Positions 49,681-62,692 of a stretch of 64,000 bases of DNA are shown piece after piece (positions within the stretch are counted from its first letter, which is position 1; the number at the start of each line of letters is the position of its first letter). The notes below the pieces were generated by a model. The model searched no databases. It had not been told where the DNA came from and worked only from the letters and a program-made list of their open reading frames with translations. Source of the DNA: Glandiceps talaboti (taxonomy: Eukaryota; Hemichordata; Enteropneusta; Spengelidae); NCBI RefSeq assembly GCF_964340395.1, contig NC_135565.1, positions 19,444,709-19,508,708 on the forward strand. The letters run 5' to 3'. The position numbers and the translations under genes were made by a program.

Positions 49681-52342
49681 AACAATGGGTAACCTATCTT
49701 CTAATCAAGTACAGACAAATACCTGGCTTATTAAACCTGTCCAGTAAGTTGTCAAGTTCAAAGTAAACTATACCCTAGCTGTACATAATCTGTATTTCAA
49801 AACTTGATATTGCCTGAAATGTTGCCAGGTCATTCGATTACGTTTTGCAATAATCTTCCAAATTACACTATACGGGTTCATCTGGCATACATTTATATAC
49901 AGCCTATATCGTCAAATTAATATGAATGATCAAAATATGTTATCAAAAACACTATATATGAATGAAGGCGGATTACAAAACGTGGATTGACCATTTCGCC
50001 GAAGTTGTCATCGTGAACGCTAGAACTGATGCGAGACATGGCACACACGTGTATACTTGTGCAACGGGTATGTGTTTCAAGTTCAATCCACGCAGTCAAT
50101 GGCTGATCACGGGACTGATCGTGATCCAACGCACTGGTGACATATAACGCAAATATACGTGGAAACTGTAGACGCAGACGGCATTGTGTGTCGGACAATG
50201 GGTACCAGGTACTGCACGTACGAGGCATTGTAAAACATGGATTTTTCTAAAGCAAGCCAGGGACACTAATTTGGTCATGACGCACAGTATAGACATACTT
50301 TTACCTTAGTAGTAAACATCTCTCGGAAACATTTAAAGACCAATAACATCCTTCTTAAGATCGCGTTTGTTTAGAGAGTGACAGTCTAAGAATATATGAA
50401 AAAAACAAACATGTTTTTGGAATTTTCATCTATGTAATCACTCACAAATAAACAATAAAGTAGGACGGGTTCACCAAAAGTCAAGGTCGACGTCGGGTTG
50501 ATAGAATCAAAATCAAACTTACTTGCTGTTAATAGCGCCTGCGCATGCGTTGCGCGTACGGTCAATGTGGATGACAAACTTTGTGTGATCGATCAGATAC
50601 GAACACTAAGGAATAAGGAATCATCATTACTAAACCACAACAAATAGAAAAATATTCGTATGCATATTTTGATGTTGTGAAACAGTAATGTTTAAGCTGT
50701 TTTGTGATGTGCTTTTGACGATTTTTCGTCCGTAGTAAAGTTTTTTAATAAATATGTTACACTTGGAATTTGAAATGTTTAACCCTTGCATAAGTTGATG
50801 ACAAGATCATATCAGAGCAACATTTGAGTTACGAATCACATATAAATTTATGTTTCACATCTCGGTTACTCGTTACTCACCCTTCCCCTTACTTTATGTA
50901 TCGTTGTTACTGATTCCTCTATACTGTCTATTTCGTTTCCTAATTTTCAACCATCTTGGCTCTAAGCACACCCCTACGACACTCAAAGATTTAGCAAATT
51001 ATTGTAATATGCCTCCTCGTATTCTTTAAACAAATAAGAAGTTCGGAGTGAAACCTGAATAACAGGAAGACGGCACACCCTGATATTAGGTTCACTCTGA
51101 ATTTGAAATTACACAGACTGTTCAACGAGTCTACACTGAGTACAATTATTGCATAACATGTTTATGATATCCTTATTTCGAAGGAATTTGGCAGGATGTA
51201 TCAAAAACGTGCATGTTAACGACAGCCTCAGATCGATTAACGATCTTGAAAAAATATCGTTATCAATTTCACACACATTCCACGTGAGAACATTGCCCTG
51301 GCCACTTCTGCTTCTTCTCAGAGCACAGTTGATTTGTCAGTGACAACCCTATATTTGAACATCTTTGAAGGATCTCACGGATATTCGAGCTTGCCAATGC
51401 CGTCGAAATAGTTACGAGTTTACGCATGCGCATAGTTCAAGGAAAGTGTCGTTCACAGTTACGTTTGCAATAGTGAACGGAAAGTACCAAATTTTTGTTT
51501 TATAGGGCGACAGGCAACTTGGTTTATTTCCGAGAGTGAATGTTCCTAACTCCATTTGTACAAATGCGCGAACCATTAATTCTAATCGTTGTAGGCCTAA
51601 ATTGGATACTTCCCACACAGTTGGGTTCCCCAGTCAGTCTACACTGAGGTTATGCAGAGGTCATTCAAACCTTGGCTGGCACATACGATCTCGTCCTTTT
51701 CCTACGATCTAGCTATAAGAAGAGGCGCTATAAAACTGTAAATAACAACTACAAATGTAAACGACAAATACAGGTAATAAATGTAAATAAACGAAATCTA
51801 ATTGATTTCTACAGTAGAGTTTTATAAATACAGTCTGGCACTCAGTGTGAATAATTCAATATATATATATACTTTGACTCTTAAAGTTATCTTTAGTTGT
51901 CATACTTGTTTAGAATGTGTTCCCATAAACATTTACACTGAAAACTTAAAGAGTTAGCCCCGTTGTACGTCACAAAGAGATTTGAACTTTTTGCGGGCAA
52001 CGGTAAAGCAAGTGACCCTCGTCAAGGTTGAAAAATTGCAAGTATTATGGATAGTGACAATGGACGTGCCGTGGTAAGAGAATAAGAATTAAAACTATCT
52101 ATAAAGAAAAGGAACCCCATTGCAGAGAGACTGCTTTGTAACATCTTCAATGTCGTAGAAAGAATACATTTTAATATATTATATTATATCTATAAGTTTC
52201 GTCTTACTGTCACCTCATCCCTGTCTATAATGTACTTGAGTCCGACTCCCCCCCCCATCCCCAGCAGTGCTGCATGTAGTTCCTTAGATGCATGGATTTC
52301 ACCTAGTTAAGCTTCCTTGGTAGCTGCAACGATACTCCATAC

Positions 52343-52426
52343 AAATTCTTGCAAGCCAGAGTTATTATTTCTGTGGGAGGCTCGTTAAGAACATTGCCGT
52401 AAAACAGGCCGTGGTTTGCGACGATG
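52343..52426 (+). mobile_element. M1 MITE, copy G
   Basis: Runs from AAATTCTTGCAAGCCAGAG to GTGGTTTGCGACGATG, with GTGGGAGGCTCGTTAAGAAC and GCCGTAAAACAGGC as in copy E. Flanks CTCCATAC (52335-52342) and CTCCACAC (52427-52434) match at 7 of 8 positions. At 84 bp it is an internally shortened form of copy E. Confidence 0.78.
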
Positions 52427-53175
52427 CTCCACACACTTCCATTATCAAACAATGATCTAACAGATGTCAACTCATTCAATTGAACTTATAAATTTGTTTT
52501 TGTGTTCCATTGTTTTATAAAATTTAGTGAATCAGTTTGTGCCCTAAACCGGAAATATTGGATTTCTTTGTCCTCGGATGGAAATTGAGAGTGTAAAATT
52601 ACTAATTCATTTGTCACTAAATTCCATGAAAGTAATTTAAAGACAGTGATGATACGGGTTGATAAATTAGGTTCTTATAAGGATGTCATCAGAGAACTGC
52701 CGATTCAGCAAACAGAATCACGTGGTTCGTTATTACTCACGATTCAGCGACTTGAGAAATTTACATAGAATGGAAAGATTGTCTGGTGACGTCAATCCGT
52801 AACCTTTGACCCAAGTCTCGATAATTTGACAAATCTTGACAGGTTACAAAAGACCTAGACCCCCAATCTTAATATAAAAGAGTAATTCAACCAAATACTA
52901 TAAGTAACAGCTGATCTGAACACAATCAGACTGCACCATATACACAACAATGCATTGTAAAGTTGACCTGCTTACAACGAGTAACCCTGTGACCCATGGC
53001 TGACTCTCAAATCTATATATTGTCAGCTTACAGGCCTCAGGTGTCTTTTTGGGTCAATGAATTACGTGCGTTGTCGGTGTCTTTTATTTGCATTGATCTC
53101 TCCCTGAAACTGTTTAGTTGTCTCTTATATCTCCCTGTCCCTCTTATACTATCTCCCCATGGTCTATTTCTCCCT

Positions 53176-53179
<4 letters not shown>

Positions 53180-53252
<73 letters not shown>
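53180..53252. repeat. (CT)n microsatellite
   Basis: About 70 bp of CT. Confidence 0.97.
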
Positions 53253-53257
<5 letters not shown>

Positions 53258-53676
53258 TATCTGTCACGACTTAGCTATACCATGTGACTACAAAATATAC
53301 AACCGATGATTTGAATGTAAAATGTTAACTTCAAGGAGGCATAACTTCAAAAGACCACCATGCTTGTGAATTCCTAGGGACAAATACTTTTCGGCTGAGC
53401 TTTGTTTAATGGACCTCGGGCAGTTGTTTGAAATAAGTGAAACGATATATAACATTCCTACATTTATTAATCTATATTTATCATCACTGTTTTATGAAAC
53501 ACTTCCAGTTGGTTAGATGATTGACAGCTCAAGTCGTCAACGATTTTGCCATTTCTTGTTTGTTGTTATCAGAATTCTAGATATTTTAAGATTTTACGTG
53601 AACTTTGTTTTCTCATCTGTTATGTTATTGTGTTTAATTAAGTTATGTATAAATATAATGATAATCATTACAAAGT

Positions 53677-53806
<130 letters not shown>

Positions 53807-53916
53807 TTTATTTCGCTTGAACACATTAACGCACATGCGTGTACCCCCCCCCCCCCTTTTCGGGAAAGGAAACTGCTTTCATGCTGAGTTAATACACGGG
53901 GAGTTCTCAAAACGAT

Positions 53917-53990
53917 AACTGTACATAGTAATCTGATCAGATCATTGATAACTGTACATAGTAATCTGTCCAGATCATTTGAACATATTA
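53917..53990. repeat. 36-bp tandem duplication
   Basis: GATAACTGTACATAGTAATC followed by a TG and CAGATCATT variant occurs twice in tandem. Confidence 0.8.
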
Positions 53991-54307
53991 GCCATCACTT
54001 GCTATTCTTAGACCCCACAGTTTGTCTTCAGGCATAACACAAAAATGATTCAGTAACATAATCTAGTATACATTCACTAAAATGTCGAGGAAACTCCTAA
54101 ATGCCACTCGACTTAATAACGTCAGTGCTAGAGGTCGACATCAGAGCCACGTCTTAACCTTACACTAGCTAGAATACTGAGTTAATTGATTGAAGTTCTT
54201 TAAAGTATTTTCACTAATTGACAAGTAAATGGCTTGTGAGATTTAAAGTTATCACAGCCAGCCTAACAAAGCTAGTGTGCATGCAAGCCTATCACCCTTT
54301 ATATGTA

Positions 54308-54417
54308 CGTGGACCTCTGCACGTTTGAGAACTAGATCTAGAGCATAGAGTCTAAAAGAGTTATGAACCTCTGCACGTTTGAGGACCAGATCTAGAGCAT
54401 GGAGTCTAAACGAGTTC
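54308..54417. repeat. 57-bp tandem duplication
   Basis: ACCTCTGCACGTTTGAG, then AGATCTAGAGCAT and GAGTCTAAA, occurs twice with a few differences. Confidence 0.85.
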
Positions 54418-56142
54418 AAGGTTAGGGTAAAAAAATAGGGGTCATAAATAAGTGCCTAGGGGGTCCTAAATTAATGTACATCAACACTCTTTTTCTCAAA
54501 AGTTAGTATATTGTTAAAGAGAATGAATGTTGAAGTAAAATGAGGGAAGCATTACATAGAAACCATTTAAAACTTGAGCCAAAGTGCATTTTCATTTACA
54601 GCCCAATGTTTGGATCTCATAGACTTGGATTACTAATAACAACAGTGGACCCATAGGCGCTTAATAGGACAATTCTTATACTCAGGACCAACTAAGTTTT
54701 GTGGTTCTACCAGAAATTATTTTTCACACCTAACGTTTAATCCTATTCATTTGCCTTTGGTTCGAAACAGCCCAGTATCATAGTTCACATTCAATTAATT
54801 TGCAGCTTAAATTTAAGATAAGCCTGCAATAATCTTCTTTTGTCAACGAATACGTGCAGATATACACTCTTGCCTTGTAAATCTTGTCATTTTCTAGGTT
54901 GACAATATCACTATCTATAAGGTGACGTGATCATGTGAAGTAATTGATCGGACACGTGAGCTTAGTTAGAGGTTTGCAATGTTATCAGAGAACATACTAT
55001 AACATTTATTAATTCAAATGAAGAGTATCAGTAGGGATGGTAAATCTATCCTTACTATCAAGTGATTGATGGTTTTATCAATATTATCTACATGACACTG
55101 GGTCAATTGAGAAGGTCCTGCCCACCCCAAATCACCTGTCTTTGCCATTGCCTTACTACACACAAACACATTACCCCACGCTAAAAGTACAAGTTACCAC
55201 AAGTTAATATTTCAGATCCACTTACCCTAAGCGAGTTATCAACAATTTGCTATACAAATTCTGATTCCCATCATATGTGTATAAAATCACACTGAGAACT
55301 TGATGGGTCAGAAACTGTCTTAACATATTATAGAATTCCTGCTACCTAAGTTTTAATGAAAACACATTACAAAAAAAAACCTTTTTCAAAAACAAAAAAG
55401 ATCAAGGATGACTTGAGTTGTACTAGAAAATTACATATCCAACATTCCTTCTTACATGTAAGTTGGTTCATCTTTCTCTTTCCAGCAACCCCTTTTTAAA
55501 GTAATGAAGCCCACTCCTTGTGTTCTATTATCTGTACTCGTGTGGTTTCTTCACTAGATGGGTGGAAAATTAATCGTGTGTCAAAAACAGCGTGATTATT
55601 TCAAACAATCAGTCCATACTGTACTTGTTGGGTAGGCACGTGCGAAAGGTTATCACATTACACACCTCACAATTGTTGCATTATCACATCACATACGGTG
55701 GTTTAATAAATCTTTGTCTTCCACTTTACGTTGTACATCCTTTAGCAATGTTGGAGTGTCAAAATTACATTTTCGCTAAGCTTTTAACCACTATAGTGCT
55801 AATAAATAGATAGTGGCTGTGATTTTAACATCATTTTATGAGTGCTGGACAATTAAAATCGGCTTATAATGTATCTGAAAGTGTTCTCCTTATCATATTC
55901 AGAAATCCTGGATATATATAATACTTGGCCGCAGCAAACATTGCCATGTAATTTCTATTGCTGTTGAAAGTATTTCCAGTTATCGGTTTAATCCCAGATC
56001 ACTTCTTTGATCACGATATTGGTCTTTATATGTTAAACGTGGCGCTAGCAGACTTGAGCATCATGTGTTTAGTATATATATATTTTTGTTCATTAATTGC
56101 ATCTTGGTTTTTATTTGTTTTGAATCTGGCCATGTATATCTG

Positions 56143-56397
56143 TAAGAGAATTTACGTAAATTTGACATTGTGAGAACACGTTTTGAACCCTTCACAGCTT
56201 GTTGTAAGAAAATTTGTGTCAATTTGACATTGGGAGCAGACGTTTTGAACCCTTCACAGCTTGTTGTAAGAGAATTTGTACAATGTGTCAATTTGACATT
56301 GTAGGCAGACGTTTTGAAACCGTCAGAGCTTGTTGTAAGAGAATTTGTGTCAATTTGACATTGTGGGCAGACGTTTTGAAACCGTCAGAGCTTGCTA
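56143..56397. repeat. Minisatellite, about four units of 62-69 bp
   Basis: Repeated block GTCAATTTGACATTG, then GCAGACGTTTTGAA, then AGCTTGTTGTAAGAGAATTT. Third and fourth units are nearly identical (AAACCGTCAGAG in place of CCCTTCACAG), so the array grew stepwise. Confidence 0.9.
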
Positions 56398-57218
56398 TAA
56401 CCAGACACTGTCTATGTTGTAACCGTCCATCACTAATGTCATTGGTACGATTGTTTAATGCAAAGTGGAAAACTGTCTACGACTCTCCCTGTTCTATATG
56501 CTTAGCTCAAAACTTTCATGATGTCGACCCCCCTCCCCGTTTATTTTGTAAAGCCCCCAGGCCTATAATATCATGGAGCATATTACTCGAGGATCTATGT
56601 TAAATGTAATAATGTAGGTCGTTTGGTAGTAATTTTAAGAAACGATTTACCTGTTTCTAGATAGAATTTGCAATTTGTTTGTGTGATAATGAGGTATGGT
56701 GTAACTTTTATTTATGATTGGATTAAAAGTTGTACAGACATCAGTTTCAAGAATCTTTTAACTTGGTGGTGAAGTAAATCGCAGTGGAAGCCCCAGATAT
56801 TAGTTGGTTATCGTTTAGAAGTAGGTTACTCGTACAAAGGCATGGAAAGACCACTGCTTTGTTGTTTTCAAAAAAATATGAATAATCGATCCACTCACAG
56901 CAAACATGATATACGTGTACTCTATTGAGAAATTGTACGTGCAGTTGTTATCTGTACACCATTCAATAGACTGTTATCATCAAATCACAATTGCAACAGA
57001 CTTTAAAACATGCCGTCATCGTGTGGTTCACACGAGTTTACCACATGTATCATCACGAAACCAACAATAGGAGCCAAGTGTTGACGTCAGTGAACGTGCT
57101 ATCACGCACACATATTGAAATCTATAATCGATTTGTCGAAATTGGGTAAATCATACATGATACTCATAACTCACATTTTCCTATATTTGAAGGCCATAAG
57201 CAGTTTATATGTTTTAAG

Positions 57219-57246
57219 GAGGGTGGGGGTGGGGTGGGGTGGGGGG
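57219..57246 (+). other. G-quadruplex motif
   Basis: GGAGGGTGGGGGTGGGG continues as GTGGGGTGGGGGG. Five G-runs of three to six are separated by single T bases, a very strong canonical pattern. Confidence 0.7.
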
Positions 57247-57450
57247 ATAAGATGTTGCTGGATTGTAACACGGGAAATCCTAGATATTCACAAATGCTTG
57301 CAAAGTTTTCTTTTCACAGATCGAAACATATTTAACTGCCACTTGCTTATAACTAGGTACATAACATATAAACGTCCAAGATTGTCACACAAATAACAAA
57401 AAATGTTTATCAGCTTGATAGATCAAATTAATGACATAGGGTACAGCGCC

Positions 57451-57620
57451 CAAGTAGTTTAAGTTTTTAGCACTGAGCTTTCGATCTGTCTTGGTCGACG
57501 ATCCTCATCGGAATGACGAATTCATCTGACCAGCTGTAACTCTAGAATTTGTCATTCTGATGAGGATCGTCGACCAAGGCAGATCGAAAGTTTAATGCTA
57601 AGAACGCTGAACTGCTTGTA
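57451..57620. mobile_element. Long inverted repeat with hammerhead-like core (Penelope-type remnant)
   Basis: Arms 57451-57523 and 57545-57620 are inverted copies (about 73-76 bp) around a 21-bp loop. The plus strand of the right arm reads CTGATGA (57557-57563), then a 22-nt segment that folds into a seven-pair stem with one bulge, then GAAA (57586-57589). This is the order of the hammerhead ribozyme core. The left arm reads CCGATGA in its own direction, a one-base change. Hammerhead motifs in Penelope-like retroelement terminal repeats are established. The link here is inference. Confidence 0.45.
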
Positions 57621-58199
57621 CTTTATAGCCTATATAAATCAACACATGATAAATATGATGACACCACTTTAATTAGTAAAGTTTCCTACAATGTCGATGA
57701 AAATCCTATCTTATGTACCTCATCTGTGTTTACAATACCAGGCGATAAGTGTAATGCCATAGGAGACATACATTCACATTACATGAGAACACTGGAATAG
57801 TTTATCATTGTTTTGTATGTGAACACCAACTGGGTCAAACGAGTTGTTGAACAACAAAATTAAATCTGACTAATTTAAGACTACGAATTGTGCATCCATT
57901 TAGATCATTAGCAATGTTCTCCACCACCTGAAGACAATTATGGAGGTGATGACTGAGCAAGCATTTTTACAAGTATGTAGATATCAGTTTAATATTAAGT
58001 TAAAAATATTGTAACCTATGTGGGTGATTCTGTTTACTTTACGAGAATGAAATACAATTACATGGGTTTACACTGTCTTTTGGAGCTTCTTCGGCGCATC
58101 TATGACTAAGGTGGACACAAATATGCTTAGGAGTCTCGAAAAAACATTACCAGGGACAAAAGAAAAGGCATAACATATACAAATGAAGCACCAACTGAC

Positions 58200-59470
58200 C
58201 CCAGGTATGCAAATGAGGCACATATTTACCACCTTCCAAGACTCCATTGAATGTCATCTGCTATAAAAAACAAAAAACAAGACTTATCTTTCTTTTTAAA
58301 AAAGTACTGCTCCGCACAAATGCTAAACAACACTTTACTGGATAATACGTGCATTATACTTAACTCGAAATCCTTGCCTAATGAAACCTGTTCTTGATCC
58401 TTTTGAAATAATCTTGTTTACAAGAAAATCGACACTTTTATTTTCTCATAGAGTGAACACAGTTTTGGCGGCCATATTGGATTCTAAAATCACTAAATTT
58501 TGACGTCATTTTGACCTGTATTTAAAGGAGAGGTATGGTGACCCCTGATTTTTAAAATTGATTTTAACTGAAAATAGGTTGGAGCTTGAACAAAGTAACA
58601 GTAGAAATTTAAAGAGTTTATTTCTTGTGTGCATTCTACATGTAAGTTATTATATAAGTATAACGTATGTATTCCATAAGAAATAAAAGTTTGACGTTCA
58701 AGCTATAGCTACCTCGGCTACAATTTCAATACAGGTGAAATGGTACACTAATAATTGATCAATGCAAGGTCGTGAACTTTTAATCGTATCAAGAGCCACT
58801 TGACATTTAAACTGTGTATGATTTAAGAGTCTAATGACGTCAGTGGTGCATTGTACTTACAGTGTCCTATGGCAACTTAATTTACTGCTAGATCAGTATT
58901 GTTTGTCTGTTGAAACCATTGTACTTTAAACAGAAATTCACCAATGCATCAATGCCAGACTGATGTGTAGGGAAAGAAGTGAAAAGAAGTAAGAAGAGTA
59001 TTTATATGTAAAATGTCATTGAATATGTAGACTGTAGTTATTATACGAAATAAAACTGATTTGTATTCATTATGCAAATGCTAAAAATATTCCAATATGC
59101 AAATGGGTGAAATTTGTATATTGAATAATAAGTTTTTTTCATTATGCAAATTCGTGAAAATTGCTAATGCACTTTGAAGATTATAGTTCCTTACATAAAT
59201 TTGCACATGGAATAAAATATTTGTACCTTTTGCACATTTCAGATATGTACATATGCAATATGAAGATGTTTATATCTTTCTTGCTGAAATTTATATCATT
59301 TGGGTCTTAAGTAAATTTCAGAAATTTGCTTATGCAATGTCAATATATTTTTGTCGCATACAAATTCATGAAGTATGAAGATTGTAGTTGCAAACGCAAA
59401 TTTCTGAAACCTGTTTGCGAAATATGCTGATTTTTATTTCTTATCCAAATTTCAAATTTCTGAAATGACT
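58200..59470. repeat. Degenerate array rich in TTTGCAT/ATGCAAAT words
   Basis: From about 59060 to 59470, diverged units with CATATGCAAAT, AAATTTCTGAAA and ATGAAGATT-like words recur every 60-70 bp. Perfect octamers ATGCAAAT are at 58207, 59072, 59097 and 59144. No coding sequence. Confidence 0.5.
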
Positions 59471-60300
59471 CTCAAAAATGACGAACAGAATATGGCTCGA
59501 GTGTATAAAACAACTTTGTGTATGATTTTACTCAAATTAATCTAGGTAGTTGTGTCATGTCATAGCTCAATTGAGTCCTGTTTTCACAAAAATTTGAAGT
59601 GTGGAAGTAACCAAGAGAGCTTTTGCCTAATTTTGACATTATTACCTTTAGTTCTAAAATCAACGACATGCAAATGGCGCCATTTGGGACAATAGGGGAG
59701 AAAACCAAATTTGCTTCTTATGTCACGAGCAAGTGACAGCATTTTCCCCGTAACCCAATTACGTGACAGAGAAACACACAAACTTGCAGAGCTTTTTCAA
59801 TTATATAGGTTCTTTTAGAGTTTTAACGCAAAGTTGCCCTTTGATCGGTGACGTCATTTCTGTACCATGCCTTGAATTGCGGTGTGTGTGTAGTTTTCAA
59901 AATCCTGCAGTCAGCTGTTCAGACCAGCTGTTTTATCGACCGAGAAATAAAGATGTTGTTACAGCTGATATTTGAACTACCAAAATTGTTACATCTAAGA
60001 CAACGTGTTAGCCAAAGGTCACATTAATTGCAGACACTGACGACACGTGGCACTTCTGACATGTCATAGCTACTGCTCGACTACATGGTCGATATTGTGT
60101 AGATTATTTTATATTCCTGACCGTATGACTCCTAAAGAAGTGCAAAATCACTTTCCAGTATTATTTCTAAAACATCCGTGTCGCTTCGGTTCTATTTCAT
60201 TTTTTAAAGTGCATCCCTCTAATTATGCTTTAAAAGGTTTATTAAAATAAAAAACAGGCTCATAATCAGAGGTATAGTCAGTTCAACCATGCACGGACAA

Positions 60301-60351
60301 TGTATGTATGTATGTATGTATGTATGTATGTATGTATGTATGTGTACGTAC

Positions 60352-60382
<31 letters not shown>

Positions 60383-60500
60383 TGTATGTATGTGTACGTA
60401 CATATGTATGTATGCATGCATGTATGTATGTATGTATGTATGTATGTATGTATGTATGTATGTATGTATGTATGTATGTATGTATGTATGTATGTATGTC
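60301..60500. repeat. (TATG)n microsatellite
   Basis: About 200 bp of TATG with two copies of GTGTACGTACATATG. Open frames are spurious. Confidence 0.97.
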
Positions 60501-62385
60501 TATTTCCCCATCTATCTATTCCCATTTGAACCCATATCTATGAACAGACTTGTTCCTGTATGTAATTTCGTAAAACAGCTGGCTGTTGATTTCGAGGTGG
60601 TGTCAGCGGCTAGACCATAAATTTTTCATTCTTATTCAGAATATTTCTTTTCTCTTTTCTTGGTCTGGGCATGCCTGGAAACAGTCTACTGACGTCATTA
60701 AATCGTCATAATGAGAATTGGCCATTCAATGTCTCGATCAGCGCGTCTAAAAGGCGACTCTCAGAAGACAGTGTTCACGTCGTATATAAGCTTATTTATA
60801 CAACATACAGATGTCTTTGTCTAATATCTGAATTTTGTTAAAAGTACTGTAAACTTTATAAAATACCCCTGATCTATTTAATTGACCCTTTTAACGGTTT
60901 GTTAGGAGTACAAGATCTTTAATCTCAGAATGAAAGACGTTTTGATGAGATCAAAGTTCCAAACTAACGAAGGCTGATGATATTCGTAATTCTGTTTAGC
61001 ATTGAACAACTTCAATTGTATCACCATGTCGTCTTTGCCATAGCCCATAGAAGGCTCAAGGGCGTCATTGAAAACACAGTTAAAATGAATCAATGCCAGA
61101 CTGTCCGACATTATAGATTAGTAGCATTAGATAAAAATTAATTTTATTAACTGTAAAGTCAAACTAGATGGAAAAAACTATTTTTTTTTTAAATCTTAAA
61201 TCATTGATATATCTGTGAATTTGTGTTAAAATATGGAATTTGTGAAAAGGGACTAGTATTAAACATTAAAGACACGGATTCAATCCCAGGTTCTCATGTT
61301 AGTTATATCTCATCATTAGAGCTATAAGGATTACATAGGATCAGTCGATTGTCTGTACCAACTTTTCCATGCATAATTCTACCAGATAACTGTGCTCACA
61401 GCAAAGGTTTAACCCTAATAAACCGACCGGTCTTTTTAACAGAATTGTGCGTGGAAGGCTGCAGGTAGTCTGTATAAAGTTCATCAACTCTTAAGACAGT
61501 ATAGGACTTGCATAAATAATTCGATAGAAGCAGAATGGTTATTGTTCAAGATAATAAAACACCCATGATTGGTGGAAAGTCGCACGTCCAATTTGGACCC
61601 ATCTATGGTAAGTTGTTGACCTTTGAATGGGCCTGGCTGTATGATGTTGAAAACCATAAGTTTGATTTGTATGACGTCATCATTTTGTAAAATACAGACA
61701 GTTACTTTATAAAGTACCCTTTCCTCAAAACCAAAATACATTATTCTAGTGTTTCTGATAACATATTTTGATCAGCATGCGTTACCACGTACATGTAAAA
61801 AAAGAAGACGATTGCCAAAAACATGCCAATACAAGGAATCATTTGAACAATATCTACCAATCAACAGACAACAGTGGGGAATTGCTAAAACGCGGTCAAA
61901 CCTTACCCTCCACAGGATATCACGTGGCAAATGACGTGGGTAAAGAAGTAATGAGCTATTGTTAAAAATATTAAACATCAGGTACATTTTGACAAATCTG
62001 GTCATTAACTATACCTACGTATACATATCGATGACATGCTTCTAGACAATTTAGAATGATGCAAGGGGTCAGTTTGACGTCGGCCTGCCTTCTCAATATA
62101 ACCCAGACCTACATCATGTACATAGCTACATCTCCTCACCAACTACTGATACTACCTAAGCGAGTCACGAAAATCATTTACAAATCGGTCGCTCTGACTA
62201 CAAGAAAGGAGGAGTTTGACAGTTTGTGCACACATTTCACGTTTCAACATAAAGTTTCTATTATAATTTTTTTTACAAAGAGTGTATACGTACCCACTTT
62301 TCACCAACATGAAGATCAAATCAAGATGTCTAAAGCCTTGCAGCAACAAATCAAAGGTATTTTTTGACGATCGTGCAAACCTCCT

Positions 62386-62655
62386 ACGGTTCACGGTGGC
62401 CGAGTGGTTAAACCACTTGCCTCTTACCACTGCAGTCGGGGTTTGAACTCATTCAGGATTTGAATAAAATTTACCACGCTGAAAGTAAGGAGAGTGTCGT
62501 TCAGTTTGACTCGACCAAACAACGCAAGTTTTCCCTGGGTACTCCGGTTTCCTCCCGCATTAACACTGAGCCCATGAGAGATGGCCCTCACTAGACTTCT
62601 TGTGAGTTACGTGTTTATATACTTAAAAATAAAGAACTATCCAATATCAATTATT

Positions 62656-62691
<36 letters not shown>

Positions 62692-62692
62692 G
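62386..62692 (+). mobile_element. tRNA-derived SINE
   Basis: The 5' part is tRNA-like. An A box (TGGCCGAGTGG, 62397-62407) and a B box (GGTTTGAACTC, 62440-62450) lie at tRNA spacing, with a Leu/Ser-type GGTGGCCGAGTGGTTAAA start. Then comes a conserved-type central domain with GGGTACTCCGGTTTCCTCCC (about 62537-62556), and a 3' end with an ATC-repeat tail (62656-62692). It would be transcribed by Pol III and moved by a LINE in trans. This copy looks full-length and little decayed. Confidence 0.85.

Noticed and set aside
55958-56173. Hydrophobic 71-codon open frame that could look like a receptor segment
   Set aside because: No receptor motif, no flanking exons, and its end overlaps the minisatellite at 56143.
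61484-61741. 85-codon minus-strand open frame, with a loosely similar one at 60902-61111
   Set aside because: The likeness (VIQ(I/L)KL) is too short to support a gene. No consistent splice sites or family match.
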